DNA of 64,000 nucleotides from Planctomycetota bacterium (GCA_008501825.1 QQUA01000023.1:1-64000), one strand, 5' to 3'; counted from the stretch's first letter, positions 41,772-50,378 are shown. Made by a program: numbers and translations. The notes: generated from the letters alone by a model not told the origin.

Positions 41772-43418
41772 ATGGCTCGGACGAAGAACCTCACAGCCGA
41801 GGAGATGGCGCGGCAGCAAAAGGAGATTTCGGTCTCCGAGTTTTTTGCCAAAAACCGCCACCTTCTCGGCTTCGACAATCCCCGGAAAGCGCTCTTGACC
41901 ACCATCAAGGAGGCGGTGGACAACTCTTTGGATGCCTGTGAAGAAGCGGGCATCCTGCCCGATTTGCGGATTGAGGTTCAGCAGACTGGGGAGGACCGCT
42001 TCCTGGTCGAGGTCCAGGACAACGGCCCGGGCATCGTCAAGGACCAGATTCCCAAGATCTTCGGCCAGCTTCTCTACGGCTCGAAGTTCCACCGCATGCG
42101 CCAGTCTCGGGGCCAGCAGGGAATCGGCATTTCCGCCGCCGGCATGTACGGCCAACTGACTACCGGCAAGGGCCCTCGGATCACTTCCAAGGTGCTGCGG
42201 CGCAAAGCCCACCGCTACGAAATCCACCTCGACACCACCAAGAATCGGCCGATCATCGGCAAGGATGAGGAACTGCCGGAGTGGAACTTAAAGCACGGCA
42301 CCCGCTTCACCCTGGATTTGGAGGCCAGCTATCAAAAAGGACTGCGGTCGGTGGACGACTACCTGAAGCAGACCGCCGTGGCCAATCCCCACTGCCGGCT
42401 GGAGTACCAGGCCCCCGACGGCACCGAGCGACAGTACGAAAGGGCCACCGATACGCTGCCGGCCAAGGCGGAGGAAATCAAACCCCATCCCTACGGCATC
42501 GAACTCGGCCATTTGATCAAGATGCTGCGGGAGACCAAAAGTCGCTGGTTGAACAGTTTCCTGCAGGAGGAGTTTTGCCGGGTCGGACCCAAGGTGGCCA
42601 AAGACATCCTCGGGACGGCGAAATTGAGCGAACGGGCTTATCCCTCCCGCATCGCCCGGCAGGAAGCCGACGCCCTTTACCGGGCCATTCAAAAGACTCG
42701 GATCAGCGCCCCCCCTACCGATTGCCTGTCCCCGATCGGCGAGGAACGGATTCTGGAAGGCTTGCAGAAGGAATGCGACGCCGAGTTCTATTCCGTCTGC
42801 ACCCGGCCGGCGGCGGTCTATCGCGGCAATCCCTTCGTGATTGAAGTCGGCATCGCCTGGGGCAAACCCAGCGGCGCCGAATTGGAAGTGGACGAGCGCG
42901 GCCGCATTCGCAGCCGCAAACGCAAGCGCACCGTGGATACCGAGGATTTGCTCGGAAACGCCGACGACACCGTGCGCCTGTTGCGGTTCGCCAATCGAGT
43001 CCCCCTGCTTTACCAGCAGTCGGCCTGCGCAGTGACCAAAGCGGCGATTCAAACCGGTTGGAAAAACTATGGATTGCAGCAGCCCCGGGGCGGCTTGCCG
43101 GTGGGACCGGCCGTCCTCCTGGTTCACATGGCCAGCGTTTGGGTTCCGTTTACCAGTGAATCCAAGGAAGCCATCGCCGCCTATCCGGAAATCCTGAAAG
43201 AAGTCAAATTGGCCCTGCAGGAAGCCGGCCGCAAGCTCGGCGCCTACATTCGCAAGGGCAAGCGCTTGAAGCGCGAATTCGAAAAGCGAAGCTACATCGA
43301 CAAATACATCCCGCACATCGGCATCGGCCTGCAAGAGATCCTAGGTTTCGGCGATCAAGAACGCCACGATCTGGTCGAGCGCCTGCGCGATTCCATGGAA
43401 ACCACTCGCAAGATTTAA
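41772..43418 (+). CDS. top6B: DNA topoisomerase VI subunit B
   Basis: 548 residues. GHKL ATPase domain at the N-terminus: E47-A-V-D-N51-S-L-D-A, then EVQDNGPGIV, QSRGQQGIGISAAGMYGQLTTGKG with the ATP-lid glycines, and a transducer domain with the conserved switch lysine region further on. The N-terminal sequence LTAEEMARQQKEISVSEFFAKNRHLLGFDNPRKAL is typical of topo VI B rather than GyrB or MutL. The C-terminus is close to the archaeal length. Together with subunit A (next gene, four bases downstream of the stop) it forms a type IIB topoisomerase that relaxes and decatenates DNA. Topo VI is standard in archaea and plants but rare in bacteria. Confidence 0.95.
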   Translation: MARTKNLTAEEMARQQKEISVSEFFAKNRHLLGFDNPRKALLTTIKEAVDNSLDACEEAGILPDLRIEVQQTGEDRFLVEVQDNGPGIVKDQIPKIFGQLLYGSKFHRMRQSRGQQGIGISAAGMYGQLTTGKGPRITSKVLRRKAHRYEIHLDTTKNRPIIGKDEELPEWNLKHGTRFTLDLEASYQKGLRSVDDYLKQTAVANPHCRLEYQAPDGTERQYERATDTLPAKAEEIKPHPYGIELGHLIKMLRETKSRWLNSFLQEEFCRVGPKVAKDILGTAKLSERAYPSRIARQEADALYRAIQKTRISAPPTDCLSPIGEERILEGLQKECDAEFYSVCTRPAAVYRGNPFVIEVGIAWGKPSGAELEVDERGRIRSRKRKRTVDTEDLLGNADDTVRLLRFANRVPLLYQQSACAVTKAAIQTGWKNYGLQQPRGGLPVGPAVLLVHMASVWVPFTSESKEAIAAYPEILKEVKLALQEAGRKLGAYIRKGKRLKREFEKRSYIDKYIPHIGIGLQEILGFGDQERHDLVERLRDSMETTRKI

Positions 43419-43422
43419 ACCC

Positions 43423-44601
43423 GTGGCAGCCCGCAAGAAATCCGCCAAGAAAGCCCGCAAGCGCAGCACCGCTCGAAAGGACAACGAGCGGGTCGCCCGC
43501 ATGGCCAAGGTCACTTTGGATTCGATCGATCAAGTGGCCGGGGAGGTCTACCAGTGCATCGAAACCGGAACCATGCCGGAATTGACCATGCCGCAGCGGA
43601 ACTTGAAAAACGTCAAATACGATCGCAAGGTCGGATATTTCGAACTTGGCGATCACTACAAAGTTCGCAAATTAGACGTCAACTCGGTCAAGACTTTCGC
43701 CCAGACGGTGCGCTTGATGGCCTTGGCCAAGGAAATGGTGGCCAGCGAAGATTTCGCCACCAAGCGAGAGGCTTATTACGTGTCCAAAAATTGGGCGGAA
43801 GCCAAGTTTCGGGAACAGCGGGAATCCGATACCGTCCTGGACGACATCGAAGGCATGTTTTCGGTACGGGACGTCACCCGCGAAGATTTGCGTTTCGTGC
43901 CCGAAGAACACGGCGGCTCGGTGGTCGGTCCGCTGACGGTGTTGGATCGGGATCCGGAAACCGGCGAAGTCATCGAATCGGATTGCTCCCGAATGGGTTC
44001 AGGGGCTTATACCGTGCCGTCCTCGGTGGACCACCTGGGCTTGGAAACCACCGCCGACTTCGTGTTGGCGATCGAAACCGGCGGTATGTTTCAACGGCTC
44101 AATCATCACCGCTATTGGCGGACCGCCAACTGCGTCCTGGTGGAAATGGGTGGGGTGCCGACCCGGGCCACCCGGCGCTTCATTCGGCGCCTGTCGGACG
44201 ACCTCAAACTACCGGTCTATGCCTTCGTCGACTGCGACCCCTACGGCATCTGCAATATTTACCGGACCTTGAAGGTCGGTTCCGGGCAAGCCGCCCACGT
44301 CAGCGCAAAATTTTGCGTCCCGAAAGCCACTTTTTTGGGCGTGACCCCTCAGGACATCCTGGATTTCGGCCTCAAGGACGCCACCCACCCGCTGCAGGAC
44401 GTCGACGTCAAGCGGGCCAAGGATGCCCTCAAGAACGATCCCTTCGTCAAGGCTCAACCGAAGTGGGGCCGAGCCTTGAAATCGCTGTTGAAAATGGGAG
44501 TTCGTGCCGAACAGCAGGCCTTTGCCAAGTGGGGCCTGAACTTCGTCATCGAAGAGTATTTGCCAGCCAAATTGAAAAACCCCAAGGCATTCCTTCCTTA
44601 G
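43423..44601 (+). CDS. top6A: DNA topoisomerase VI subunit A (Spo11-like)
   Basis: 392 residues, GTG start four bases after the B subunit stop. The DNA-cleaving tyrosine lies in TKREAY-Y119 (Y118/Y119; the second is the expected nucleophile from Spo11/TopVIA comparison). The Toprim metal site is present: E218 (AIETGGMFQRL) and D270-x-D272 (AFVDCDPYGICNIYRTLKVGS). The N-terminus carries a Lys/Arg-rich tail (ARKKSAKKARKRSTARKD) that is longer and more basic than in archaeal enzymes and may bind DNA. Length matches the family. Operon with subunit B; no gyrase or reverse gyrase gene is seen nearby. Confidence 0.95.
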   Translation: MAARKKSAKKARKRSTARKDNERVARMAKVTLDSIDQVAGEVYQCIETGTMPELTMPQRNLKNVKYDRKVGYFELGDHYKVRKLDVNSVKTFAQTVRLMALAKEMVASEDFATKREAYYVSKNWAEAKFREQRESDTVLDDIEGMFSVRDVTREDLRFVPEEHGGSVVGPLTVLDRDPETGEVIESDCSRMGSGAYTVPSSVDHLGLETTADFVLAIETGGMFQRLNHHRYWRTANCVLVEMGGVPTRATRRFIRRLSDDLKLPVYAFVDCDPYGICNIYRTLKVGSGQAAHVSAKFCVPKATFLGVTPQDILDFGLKDATHPLQDVDVKRAKDALKNDPFVKAQPKWGRALKSLLKMGVRAEQQAFAKWGLNFVIEEYLPAKLKNPKAFLP

Positions 44602-44634
44602 GGTTTAGGCTCGAAACCGCCGGCCGGTCGCGGA

Positions 44635-44736
44635 TTAGGATTTATCTCCGCGAGCCTGCTTCTGCTTTTGTTTCAGGCGCTTCATGCGGCGCTGGCGGCG
44701 TTTCCGTTTTTCGACCTTGTTGTACTGCTTGCCCAT
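44635..44736 (-). CDS. Small very basic protein (MGKQYNKV family)
   Basis: 33 residues from ATG 44736: MGKQYNKVEKRKRRQRRMKR followed by LKQKQKQARGDKS. Nearly half of the residues are Lys/Arg. I know this type of short basic protein from PVC-group genomes, where it is annotated only as 'small basic protein'; a nucleic-acid-binding or ribosome-associated role is plausible but unproven. The frame extends upstream to 44850 but that part lacks resemblance. It converges with topoisomerase VI subunit A and is divergent from the filament operon. Because it is so short, the call depends on my recognition of the N-terminal motif. Confidence 0.6.
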   Translation of the reverse strand: MGKQYNKVEKRKRRQRRMKRLKQKQKQARGDKS

Positions 44737-44894
44737 GGCGGATTTCGGTAGGTTTCGGCGGGTTGGGAAGAGGCGCAAGATAGCGACCTCCTGGATTTCC
44801 TGCCACAAAGACGGCCGGACTTGAGCCCGCTTCTGCAATTCCCGGTCCATCCCGCCGGGGGAATCCCGCTAAGGCCCCTTCACCCTGTCTCCGC

Positions 44895-44936
44895 AATTGG
44901 GGGGAGCGCCGCGTTTTCGGCGCTTGCAAACCAATT
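44895..44936 (+). promoter_or_regulatory. Nested hairpin in the leader of the filament operon
   Basis: An outer pairing AATTGG (44895-44900) / CCAATT (44931-44936) encloses a perfect 7-bp stem AGCGCCG / CGGCGCT (44905-44924, loop CGTTTT). The outer arm ends two bases before AGACAGG, the ribosome-binding site of the first pseudopilin gene at 44951, so the structure could control its translation or stabilise the 5' end. Confidence 0.5.
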
Positions 44937-44950
44937 CGAGACAGGCAGTC

Positions 44951-45457
44951 ATGGGGCAAAACAATCACGGAGTCAGTTTGGCGGAGGTCCTTCTGGTCAC
45001 TGCCATCCTGATTATTCTCGCCGGTATCGCCTTGCCCACGCTGAGCCTCACTGTGGACGACGCCAAAGTTACCGCGGTGGAACAAGAACTCATGCGGGTT
45101 CGCACCGGGATCGATTACTACAAGTTTCAGCATTTGGAACTGCTGCCTGGATTAGATCCGAACAACGGCAACTGGACCACCGATGCCTTCAACAAACAAT
45201 TAACTTGGGCCACGACCCAATACGGAGAATGGGCTTCGCCGGGTAGTTCCGGCTATCCCTTCGGACCCTATCTATTAGAAGGCATCCCCAACAATCCTTT
45301 TAATGATTTGGACGACGTGATCGTGGTTCCCGCCGGAGCTTCGGCCAGCGGTTACCCGAACGACAACAGCGGTTGGGTTTATTTCGCCGATGACGGCACC
45401 TTCCGCGCCAACACTCAAGCCACCACTTCCGATGGCGGCAGGATCTACGACTTATGA
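44951..45457 (+). CDS. Major pseudopilin (GspG-like) of a type II secretion / type IV filament system
   Basis: 168 residues from ATG 44951. It has the type III (prepilin) signal: MGQNNHG|VSLAEVLLVTAILIILAGIALP, cleavage after Gly7 with Glu at +5 of the mature protein. The mature part has the alpha-spine and a C-terminal beta region with DPNNGNW and PNDNSGWVYFADDG, including acidic/Asn residues where GspG binds calcium. As the first gene of a 14-gene operon it is likely the major subunit. The next gene starts at ATGA on its stop codon. A second GspG-like gene occurs far downstream at 62976. Confidence 0.88.
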   Translation: MGQNNHGVSLAEVLLVTAILIILAGIALPTLSLTVDDAKVTAVEQELMRVRTGIDYYKFQHLELLPGLDPNNGNWTTDAFNKQLTWATTQYGEWASPGSSGYPFGPYLLEGIPNNPFNDLDDVIVVPAGASASGYPNDNSGWVYFADDGTFRANTQATTSDGGRIYDL

Positions 45458-45651
45458 GCCGCAATCAAGTTTTTCCGGAACGACCCTACCGCGCTTTTTG
45501 GGCCATGGTTTTGTTTATGGCTTTCACTCAGTGGTTGATGGGAGCCTTGTTCTCCGACGTAAAAACCACTCAAGAAGCCAGCGCCCAATCGAAAGAACAA
45601 GTTTCGCCGCCGCCAGTGGAGCAAATCGCCAACCGTCCCAACCAAGAATAG
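45454..45651 (+). CDS. Small single-pass membrane protein in the filament operon
   Basis: 65 residues, ATG overlapping the stop of the pseudopilin gene (ATGA). One hydrophobic segment (AFWAMVLFMAFTQWLMGALF, about residues 14-33) follows a short basic N-terminus and precedes a Pro/Gln/Ser-rich hydrophilic tail. There is no prepilin signal. The position and coupled translation make it a real gene and probably a component or assembly factor of the inner-membrane platform. I know no family for it. Confidence 0.7.
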   Translation: MSRNQVFPERPYRAFWAMVLFMAFTQWLMGALFSDVKTTQEASAQSKEQVSPPPVEQIANRPNQE

Positions 45652-45679
45652 AAACCCGCAACTCAGCCTTCCCGTCACC

Positions 45680-46879
45680 ATGTTGATTCCCGCCTCTCCG
45701 GTCGCCGTCCACTACGGCGCCCTCGATACCCGGATCCTTCAATTACAGGGAAGGCCGGGCCGCTGGAACGTCCGGTGGGCAACTTCCATTCCCGCTCAGG
45801 GCAAGGCTCGACACGCACACGTAGTTGACGTCCTTCGCAAGCGCAGAAAATCTCCTCGCTGGAAAGGCAAGGACGCTTCGGTCGGCATGAGTGGAGATGG
45901 AGTCGCCATGAACTTGGTTCCGATCGACGCGAGCAACCGCCAGCGACTCGGACAAATCCTGCAAGACACCGCCGCCCGTTCTCTCGAGGACGTGGAAGGG
46001 GTGGTTTATCGAGTGCTTTCTCTGTCTGAAAGCATTCCCGACAACGCCGGCATGCGGGAAGAGCTTTTGTTGCTCTCCACCGGCCAATCGGAAATCCGGC
46101 GCTGCATGGAAGCGACCCAAGCTTTGCATCTGCGCCCGGTCGGTTTGGAAATGAACGCCTTTCCGACCGCAAGGGCCTTGGAGAAGGCCTACGGAAGCGA
46201 ACACTCGAGTTGGGGCTTTCTCCACCTCGGTTTTCAACACGCCTTGCTGGCCTTGGTGCGCGACGGAGAAATCCGATTCCTCAAGCCTCTGCAAATCGAC
46301 GGCCAGCGGTTGTTGGAATCGCTCCAAACCACCGTGGCGCACTTGCCGGCCGCCGGTGCCGAAGCCGCCACCGGCTTGCCGGGGGAAGTCGACGTCATGG
46401 ATTTATTGGCCGCCGGCGGCGGTGAATCTTCTTCCCCTACCCCGACCGGCGCCGCCGCGAATGCGGAAGTTTCGCCGGAGGGAGGCAGCATCGCCACCGC
46501 CCAGGAGCCCCAGTCCGGGAACCCGGTGGAAGATCCGATGCCCAAGCTGTTGGAAAAGATCCGCCGCTGCGCCGCCACTCACGCCGCCAACATGCTGTCC
46601 GGCTTACGCCGCGAATCGGAAGTGTTGGCCCAGGAAGTCAAAGCTTGCGAACGCCACTTCGTCAATCGCAACGAAGGAGCCACTTTGAAGCGGCTTTACC
46701 TGACCGGTTTTGGCGCAAGTTTGCCGGAAGTGGATCAAGCCCTGGCCAGCGCCTTGCAAAAAGAAGTTTTGCCGGCGGCTCCATTTTCCAGCCTGGGGAT
46801 CCAAGCTCCTGCTGAGGTCCTCGAAGAGGAAGCCCTTTGGTGTAGCGCCTTGGGCTTGGCCTTGAGGGTGTACTCATGA
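45680..46879 (+). CDS. pilM: PilM/GspL-like actin-fold ATPase of the filament platform
   Basis: 399 residues, cytosolic. The pattern VAVHYGALDTRILQLQ at the N-terminus, a central region with IRRCMEATQALHLRPVGLEMNAFPTARAL, SWGFLHLGFQHALLALVRDGEIRF.. and the late KRLYLTGFGASLPEVDQALASAL strand correspond to the FtsA/PilM actin-like fold (phosphate-1, phosphate-2 and adenosine loops). A low-complexity insert rich in Ala/Gly/Ser/Pro occurs near residues 225-290. In T4P, PilM docks to the N-terminus of PilN, encoded by the next gene, whose start codon overlaps this stop (ATGA). The sequence is diverged, so the name rests on gene order as much as on motifs. Confidence 0.75.
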   Translation: MLIPASPVAVHYGALDTRILQLQGRPGRWNVRWATSIPAQGKARHAHVVDVLRKRRKSPRWKGKDASVGMSGDGVAMNLVPIDASNRQRLGQILQDTAARSLEDVEGVVYRVLSLSESIPDNAGMREELLLLSTGQSEIRRCMEATQALHLRPVGLEMNAFPTARALEKAYGSEHSSWGFLHLGFQHALLALVRDGEIRFLKPLQIDGQRLLESLQTTVAHLPAAGAEAATGLPGEVDVMDLLAAGGGESSSPTPTGAAANAEVSPEGGSIATAQEPQSGNPVEDPMPKLLEKIRRCAATHAANMLSGLRRESEVLAQEVKACERHFVNRNEGATLKRLYLTGFGASLPEVDQALASALQKEVLPAAPFSSLGIQAPAEVLEEEALWCSALGLALRVYS

Positions 46880-47484
46880 AAACTGCAGATTTCCTTTCGG
46901 CCAAAAGCTTTTCCGCCTGCGTCGACCGCAGGCGCACGCCCCGGCGCCTGGCCATCGTGTTCGCCTTCGGCTTGCTTTGCATCAGTGCCAGCGCCGCCGC
47001 TCGCTACGAAGCCAATCGCCAAGGGGCCAAGGCCAAGCTGGCCACCATGCCGGATGAGGCGGTGCGAAGCGCCCAAACCCAACTGCAAGGCATCTACGGA
47101 GAAATGACCCAGGCCGCGGATCGCCTGGATCCTCTGGCCGAACACCTGCGCTTGCCGACCTTGGGTTGGATTCTGGCCGGCTTGCACCAGGCCGCCGGCA
47201 AGCGCGCCGAATTGGAGCAAATCCAATGGCGCCATCAGATTCAAAAAGACCGCTTGAAGGGCGTCACCAAATACGAGTTGATCATGGAAGTGAATTCGAT
47301 CGTCTTTGGCGACGAGCTAGTGGACACCTTGAAGCAAAAGCTTCAGGAATTCACCCAATTCGCCGATGCAGAACGGATCGGCGCGGAAGTTGTGCGTGAT
47401 CGCCGCGATGCCATGCGGCTTCACGTAGTCCTAGTCGACCCCCTGGAATTACCCAAGGCTTACCGCCAAAAGGGCAAGAAATGA
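46876..47484 (+). CDS. PilN-like inner-membrane protein
   Basis: 202 residues. A short cytosolic N-terminus (MKTADFLSAKSFSACVDRRRTPRR) precedes one transmembrane helix (LAIVFAFGLLCISASAAARYEANR), then a coiled coil and a ferredoxin-like C-terminal domain (VTKYELIMEVNSIVFGDELVDTLKQKLQEF .. DAMRLHVVLVDPLEL). This is the PilN/GspL-C layout. Order PilM-PilN-PilO-PilP in this operon is canonical. ATG overlaps the previous stop; PilO-like follows after 10 bases with its own Shine-Dalgarno (GAGG). Confidence 0.75.
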   Translation: MKTADFLSAKSFSACVDRRRTPRRLAIVFAFGLLCISASAAARYEANRQGAKAKLATMPDEAVRSAQTQLQGIYGEMTQAADRLDPLAEHLRLPTLGWILAGLHQAAGKRAELEQIQWRHQIQKDRLKGVTKYELIMEVNSIVFGDELVDTLKQKLQEFTQFADAERIGAEVVRDRRDAMRLHVVLVDPLELPKAYRQKGKK

Positions 47485-47494
47485 GGCTGACACC

Positions 47495-48073
47495 ATGAGT
47501 GCGCGCCGCAGTTTCTTCCTCCTTTCCTTTCTGATCCTTAGCGCCGTGTCCTGGGCGGCCGGCATCCAACCGGCCCTGAAAGAAAGGCGCGGCTACCTGG
47601 ATCAGATGCGGAACGTGGAGCAGACCCGGGCCGCCAATCAACGCAAGATTTCCCAGAGCGCCGAATTGGAACAGGCGTGGATGGAATTCGGAAGTCTGGC
47701 GCAAGCGGCACTGGAAGACTTAGAAGATCACCTCAACCCGGCCCTGATTCAGAAACGGATCACCGCCTGGGCTAGCCAAGCTTACGACTGCGACGTTCGG
47801 GTCAAGCAGGAATTGAGCAAACCCAAAGACGCGGTCTTGTATTACTCCATGATCGGGGAAGGGGATTACAGCAACCTGGTCCGGTATTTGGACGCATTGG
47901 AGCGGGGCGATTTTCGAATTCGCTTCACCGACGTGAAAGTGATCTTGCCGTCCAAGACCGATCAGCGGGCCGGCAAAGTCGTGTTGCACGCCACCTTCGT
48001 GATTCCCAAGCTGCCGGATGCGGAAGTGAAAGCGGAAACTTCCCCGCCGGTTCAGGAGGTGCCGCAGTCATGA
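47495..48073 (+). CDS. PilO-like inner-membrane protein
   Basis: 192 residues. N-terminal transmembrane helix (FFLLSFLILSAVSWAAGI) followed by a coiled coil and a ferredoxin-like domain (VLYYSMIGEGDYSNLVRYLDALERGDFRIRFTDVKVILPSKTDQRAGKVVLHATFVIP), the PilO pattern with the conserved 'G.Y..l..yl..le' element. It should form heterodimers with PilN in the periplasm. Its stop is overlapped by the start of the next gene (ATGA). Confidence 0.78.
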   Translation: MSARRSFFLLSFLILSAVSWAAGIQPALKERRGYLDQMRNVEQTRAANQRKISQSAELEQAWMEFGSLAQAALEDLEDHLNPALIQKRITAWASQAYDCDVRVKQELSKPKDAVLYYSMIGEGDYSNLVRYLDALERGDFRIRFTDVKVILPSKTDQRAGKVVLHATFVIPKLPDAEVKAETSPPVQEVPQS

Positions 48074-48681
48074 GCCAGAAACAAAAACAAAGCTTGAAGG
48101 ACCAAGCCAAGCGCAGTCCCGGGAAAGCACTGGTTTTGGTCCTGATCGTATTGGGTGCGGGATGGGCTTGGAAGGGAGTTCTGTTCGGAAAATCAAAGGG
48201 CAAAAAGCCCGCCCAAGCTGCGGCATCGGAAACTCCGGCGCAAGCCTCCCGCAGCAGCCAAAGCCACGCCGCACCGGCCGCCGAGCAAACCGCCGCCCGC
48301 AAGAGCACCACCACCTCCCTCGGTTCGATCCAATCCTTTGAAAGCGCCATGGAGCGGATTCGGATTTGGCGGCGGCCGCTGAAATTGCACGACGACGCCA
48401 AACACGAAGAAGTCGATGTTTACATTCCCGAGCCGCTGGAAGAAGAGCCGCTGGTCGAGGAAGAACAAGTTGAATTAGTGCTGAAAGGCGTCGCCATTTT
48501 GGGGCGCAAGCGTTACGCCCAATTTGAATCCGGGCGTTACGAAGAAGGACAAAAAATCGGTCGTTACATCATCCAGAGAATCAGCCGCAATCAAGTGGAG
48601 CTGCTGGATGGTCGGGAGGTTCGAACCCTTCGGGTTACGGACCCCTCCTTTGGCAAGCAGAAAGCACAAGGCAAGCCATGA
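48070..48681 (+). CDS. PilP/GspC-like periplasmic connector
   Basis: 203 residues with an N-terminal membrane helix (ALVLVLIVLGAGWAWKGVLF) and a Ser/Ala/Thr-rich spacer to about residue 100. The C-terminal ~65 residues (VELVLKGVAILGRKRYAQFESGRYEEGQKIGRYIIQRISRNQVELLDG) form the small beta-barrel HR/PilP domain, recognisable by 'L.Gv....g..A.......y..G..i..y.v..I....v.L..g'. It links the inner platform to the secretin encoded next. Translational coupling by ATGA overlap on both sides. Confidence 0.8.
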   Translation: MSQKQKQSLKDQAKRSPGKALVLVLIVLGAGWAWKGVLFGKSKGKKPAQAAASETPAQASRSSQSHAAPAAEQTAARKSTTTSLGSIQSFESAMERIRIWRRPLKLHDDAKHEEVDVYIPEPLEEEPLVEEEQVELVLKGVAILGRKRYAQFESGRYEEGQKIGRYIIQRISRNQVELLDGREVRTLRVTDPSFGKQKAQGKP

Positions 48682-50378
48682 AATTCCGTTTAATTACCCT
48701 CCTTGGATTGTACCTCGGCCTTGCCGCGACACTGCCGGCTCAGGAGGAAAGCTCGCCCTGGGACATCATTGATCCCTCGGAGCGGGTCACGCTGAACTAC
48801 AAAGACGAAGATCTAGTCAGCATCCTGGACACCTTCAGTTCGACTTACCAGTTGAACATGGTGTATGGCCAGAACGTCACCGGCCAGGTCACGTTGAACC
48901 TGTTTGACGTGACCCCGCAACAGGCTTTGGAAAAGATCCTGGCCACCAGCGGATACACCTACGTGGTCGAGGGCAACTTCATCGTGATTCAACCGGTTGG
49001 CGGAGCCAATCAACGCAGCGGCAACAACCCATCGATTCACGAGCCGCGAATCGTTTACTTGAATCACGTTCGCGCCAAAGACGTGGTGCCGATGATCATG
49101 CCTTTGTTGAAGTCGGATGAGCTGGTGGTCGAAGGGCCGCAAAGCGAATCCGGCATCGAGGAGGTCACCCGCCTCGGCGGCAACGCCCAAGCCACCCGGG
49201 AAATGGTCCTACTGTTGGTCAGCGACGAAAGCTTCGACAAAGTTCGGTTGTTGCTGGAGCAGTTGGACATTCCCCCGCCGCAAGTGCTGGTGGAAGCCAC
49301 CATCCTGCAAGTGAGCTTGACCGACAACTTCAAGTTCGGGGTTGATTTCACCGCCCTGGGCGGCATTGACTTCCAAGCCTTGCGCGGCATCACCGACGTT
49401 ACCGACCAGATTCGAACCGGACAACGCGGTCGCAAGCAATTGCAAGATTGGTTGTTCGGCGTGCGCCAGCGAGGCTTTACCAATCCCGGTTCCGACGGCT
49501 TGCACGTCGGCATCCTGCGCAACCAAGTCGGTGTCTTCGTGGAAGCCCTGGAAGAAGTCGGCAACGCCACGGTGCTGTCCAATCCGTCGGTCCTGGCGGT
49601 AAACCGGCACCCGGCTCAAGTCTTGGTCGGGCGCAAGATCGGATACCAAACCTTGGTCACCACCGAAACCACCACCTTGCAAACGGTGGAATTCTTGGAA
49701 GTCGGGACCTCGCTGGTATTCCGCCCCTTCGTCAGTGACGACGGTTACATCCGCATGGAAATCCATCCGGAGTCCTCCGACGGAACCATTAGTGCCACCA
49801 CCGGGTTGCCGGAAGAAAGCACCACCGAAGTGACCACCAACGTCGTGGTTCGTTCCGGGCACACGGTGGTCATCGGCGGATTGATGGAAAGTCAATTCAT
49901 CACCAACATGAACCAAGTTCCGCTGTTGGGATCCTTGCCGCTGATCGGTCATCTTTTCCGTTCGGAGGAGCAGCTTGAGGTGAAAAACGAAATCATCGTG
50001 CTGCTGACTCCCCACGTCGTCGGCGATTCCGATCTTTCCAGGCGAGCCGATCTTGCCCGGCGGAAATTCGAATCGGCCCAGGCCACTTTGGCCGCTTCCC
50101 ACTACGGCTATCTGCGTCCGGCTTATGCCCGCACCCTTTACGGGGAAGCGGCTGCGGCCCTCGCCGACGGCCATCCCGACGTGGCCTTGGCGAAAGCTGA
50201 ATGGGGCTTGCGCGCCATGCCCGCCGACCCGGACTTGGCCATGCTGGCGGCTCATTGCCGCGAGGAACTTCGAGCCATTCACTACGAAGCCAAGGAACTC
50301 AGCGACGCCATTGAGTTGCTGGAGGAGCTAAGCCGCGCCGAAGAAGCGGTCGATGAAGAAGAGGAGGAAGAACGATGA
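48678..50378 (+). CDS. gspD: Secretin (GspD/PilQ type) with C-terminal TPR-like extension
   Basis: 566 residues, signal peptide MKFRLITLLGLYLGLAATLPAQ. N0/N1-type domains (VSILDTFSSTYQLNMVYGQNVTGQVTLNLFDVTPQQALEKIL and VYLNHVRAKDVVPMIMPLL) precede the secretin core (LLEQLDIPPPQVLVEATILQVSL .. NATVLSNPSVLAVNRHPAQVLVGRKIGYQ .. GLMESQFITNMNQVPLLGSLPLIGHLFRSEEQLEVKNEIIVLLTPHVV). Only two N-domains are seen, shorter than Gram-negative GspD (N0-N3). The C-terminal ~110 residues (about 450-560) are helical and resemble TPR helices (AYARTLYGEAAAALADGHPDVALAKAEWGLRAMPADPDLAMLAAHC) ending in a run of Glu. Outer-membrane channel for the filament or for secreted proteins. Confidence 0.92.
   Translation: MKFRLITLLGLYLGLAATLPAQEESSPWDIIDPSERVTLNYKDEDLVSILDTFSSTYQLNMVYGQNVTGQVTLNLFDVTPQQALEKILATSGYTYVVEGNFIVIQPVGGANQRSGNNPSIHEPRIVYLNHVRAKDVVPMIMPLLKSDELVVEGPQSESGIEEVTRLGGNAQATREMVLLLVSDESFDKVRLLLEQLDIPPPQVLVEATILQVSLTDNFKFGVDFTALGGIDFQALRGITDVTDQIRTGQRGRKQLQDWLFGVRQRGFTNPGSDGLHVGILRNQVGVFVEALEEVGNATVLSNPSVLAVNRHPAQVLVGRKIGYQTLVTTETTTLQTVEFLEVGTSLVFRPFVSDDGYIRMEIHPESSDGTISATTGLPEESTTEVTTNVVVRSGHTVVIGGLMESQFITNMNQVPLLGSLPLIGHLFRSEEQLEVKNEIIVLLTPHVVGDSDLSRRADLARRKFESAQATLAASHYGYLRPAYARTLYGEAAAALADGHPDVALAKAEWGLRAMPADPDLAMLAAHCREELRAIHYEAKELSDAIELLEELSRAEEAVDEEEEEER

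Noticed and set aside
42288..43334. Minus-strand open frame of 348 codons
   Set aside because: Antisense to topoisomerase VI subunit B; no recognisable protein features.
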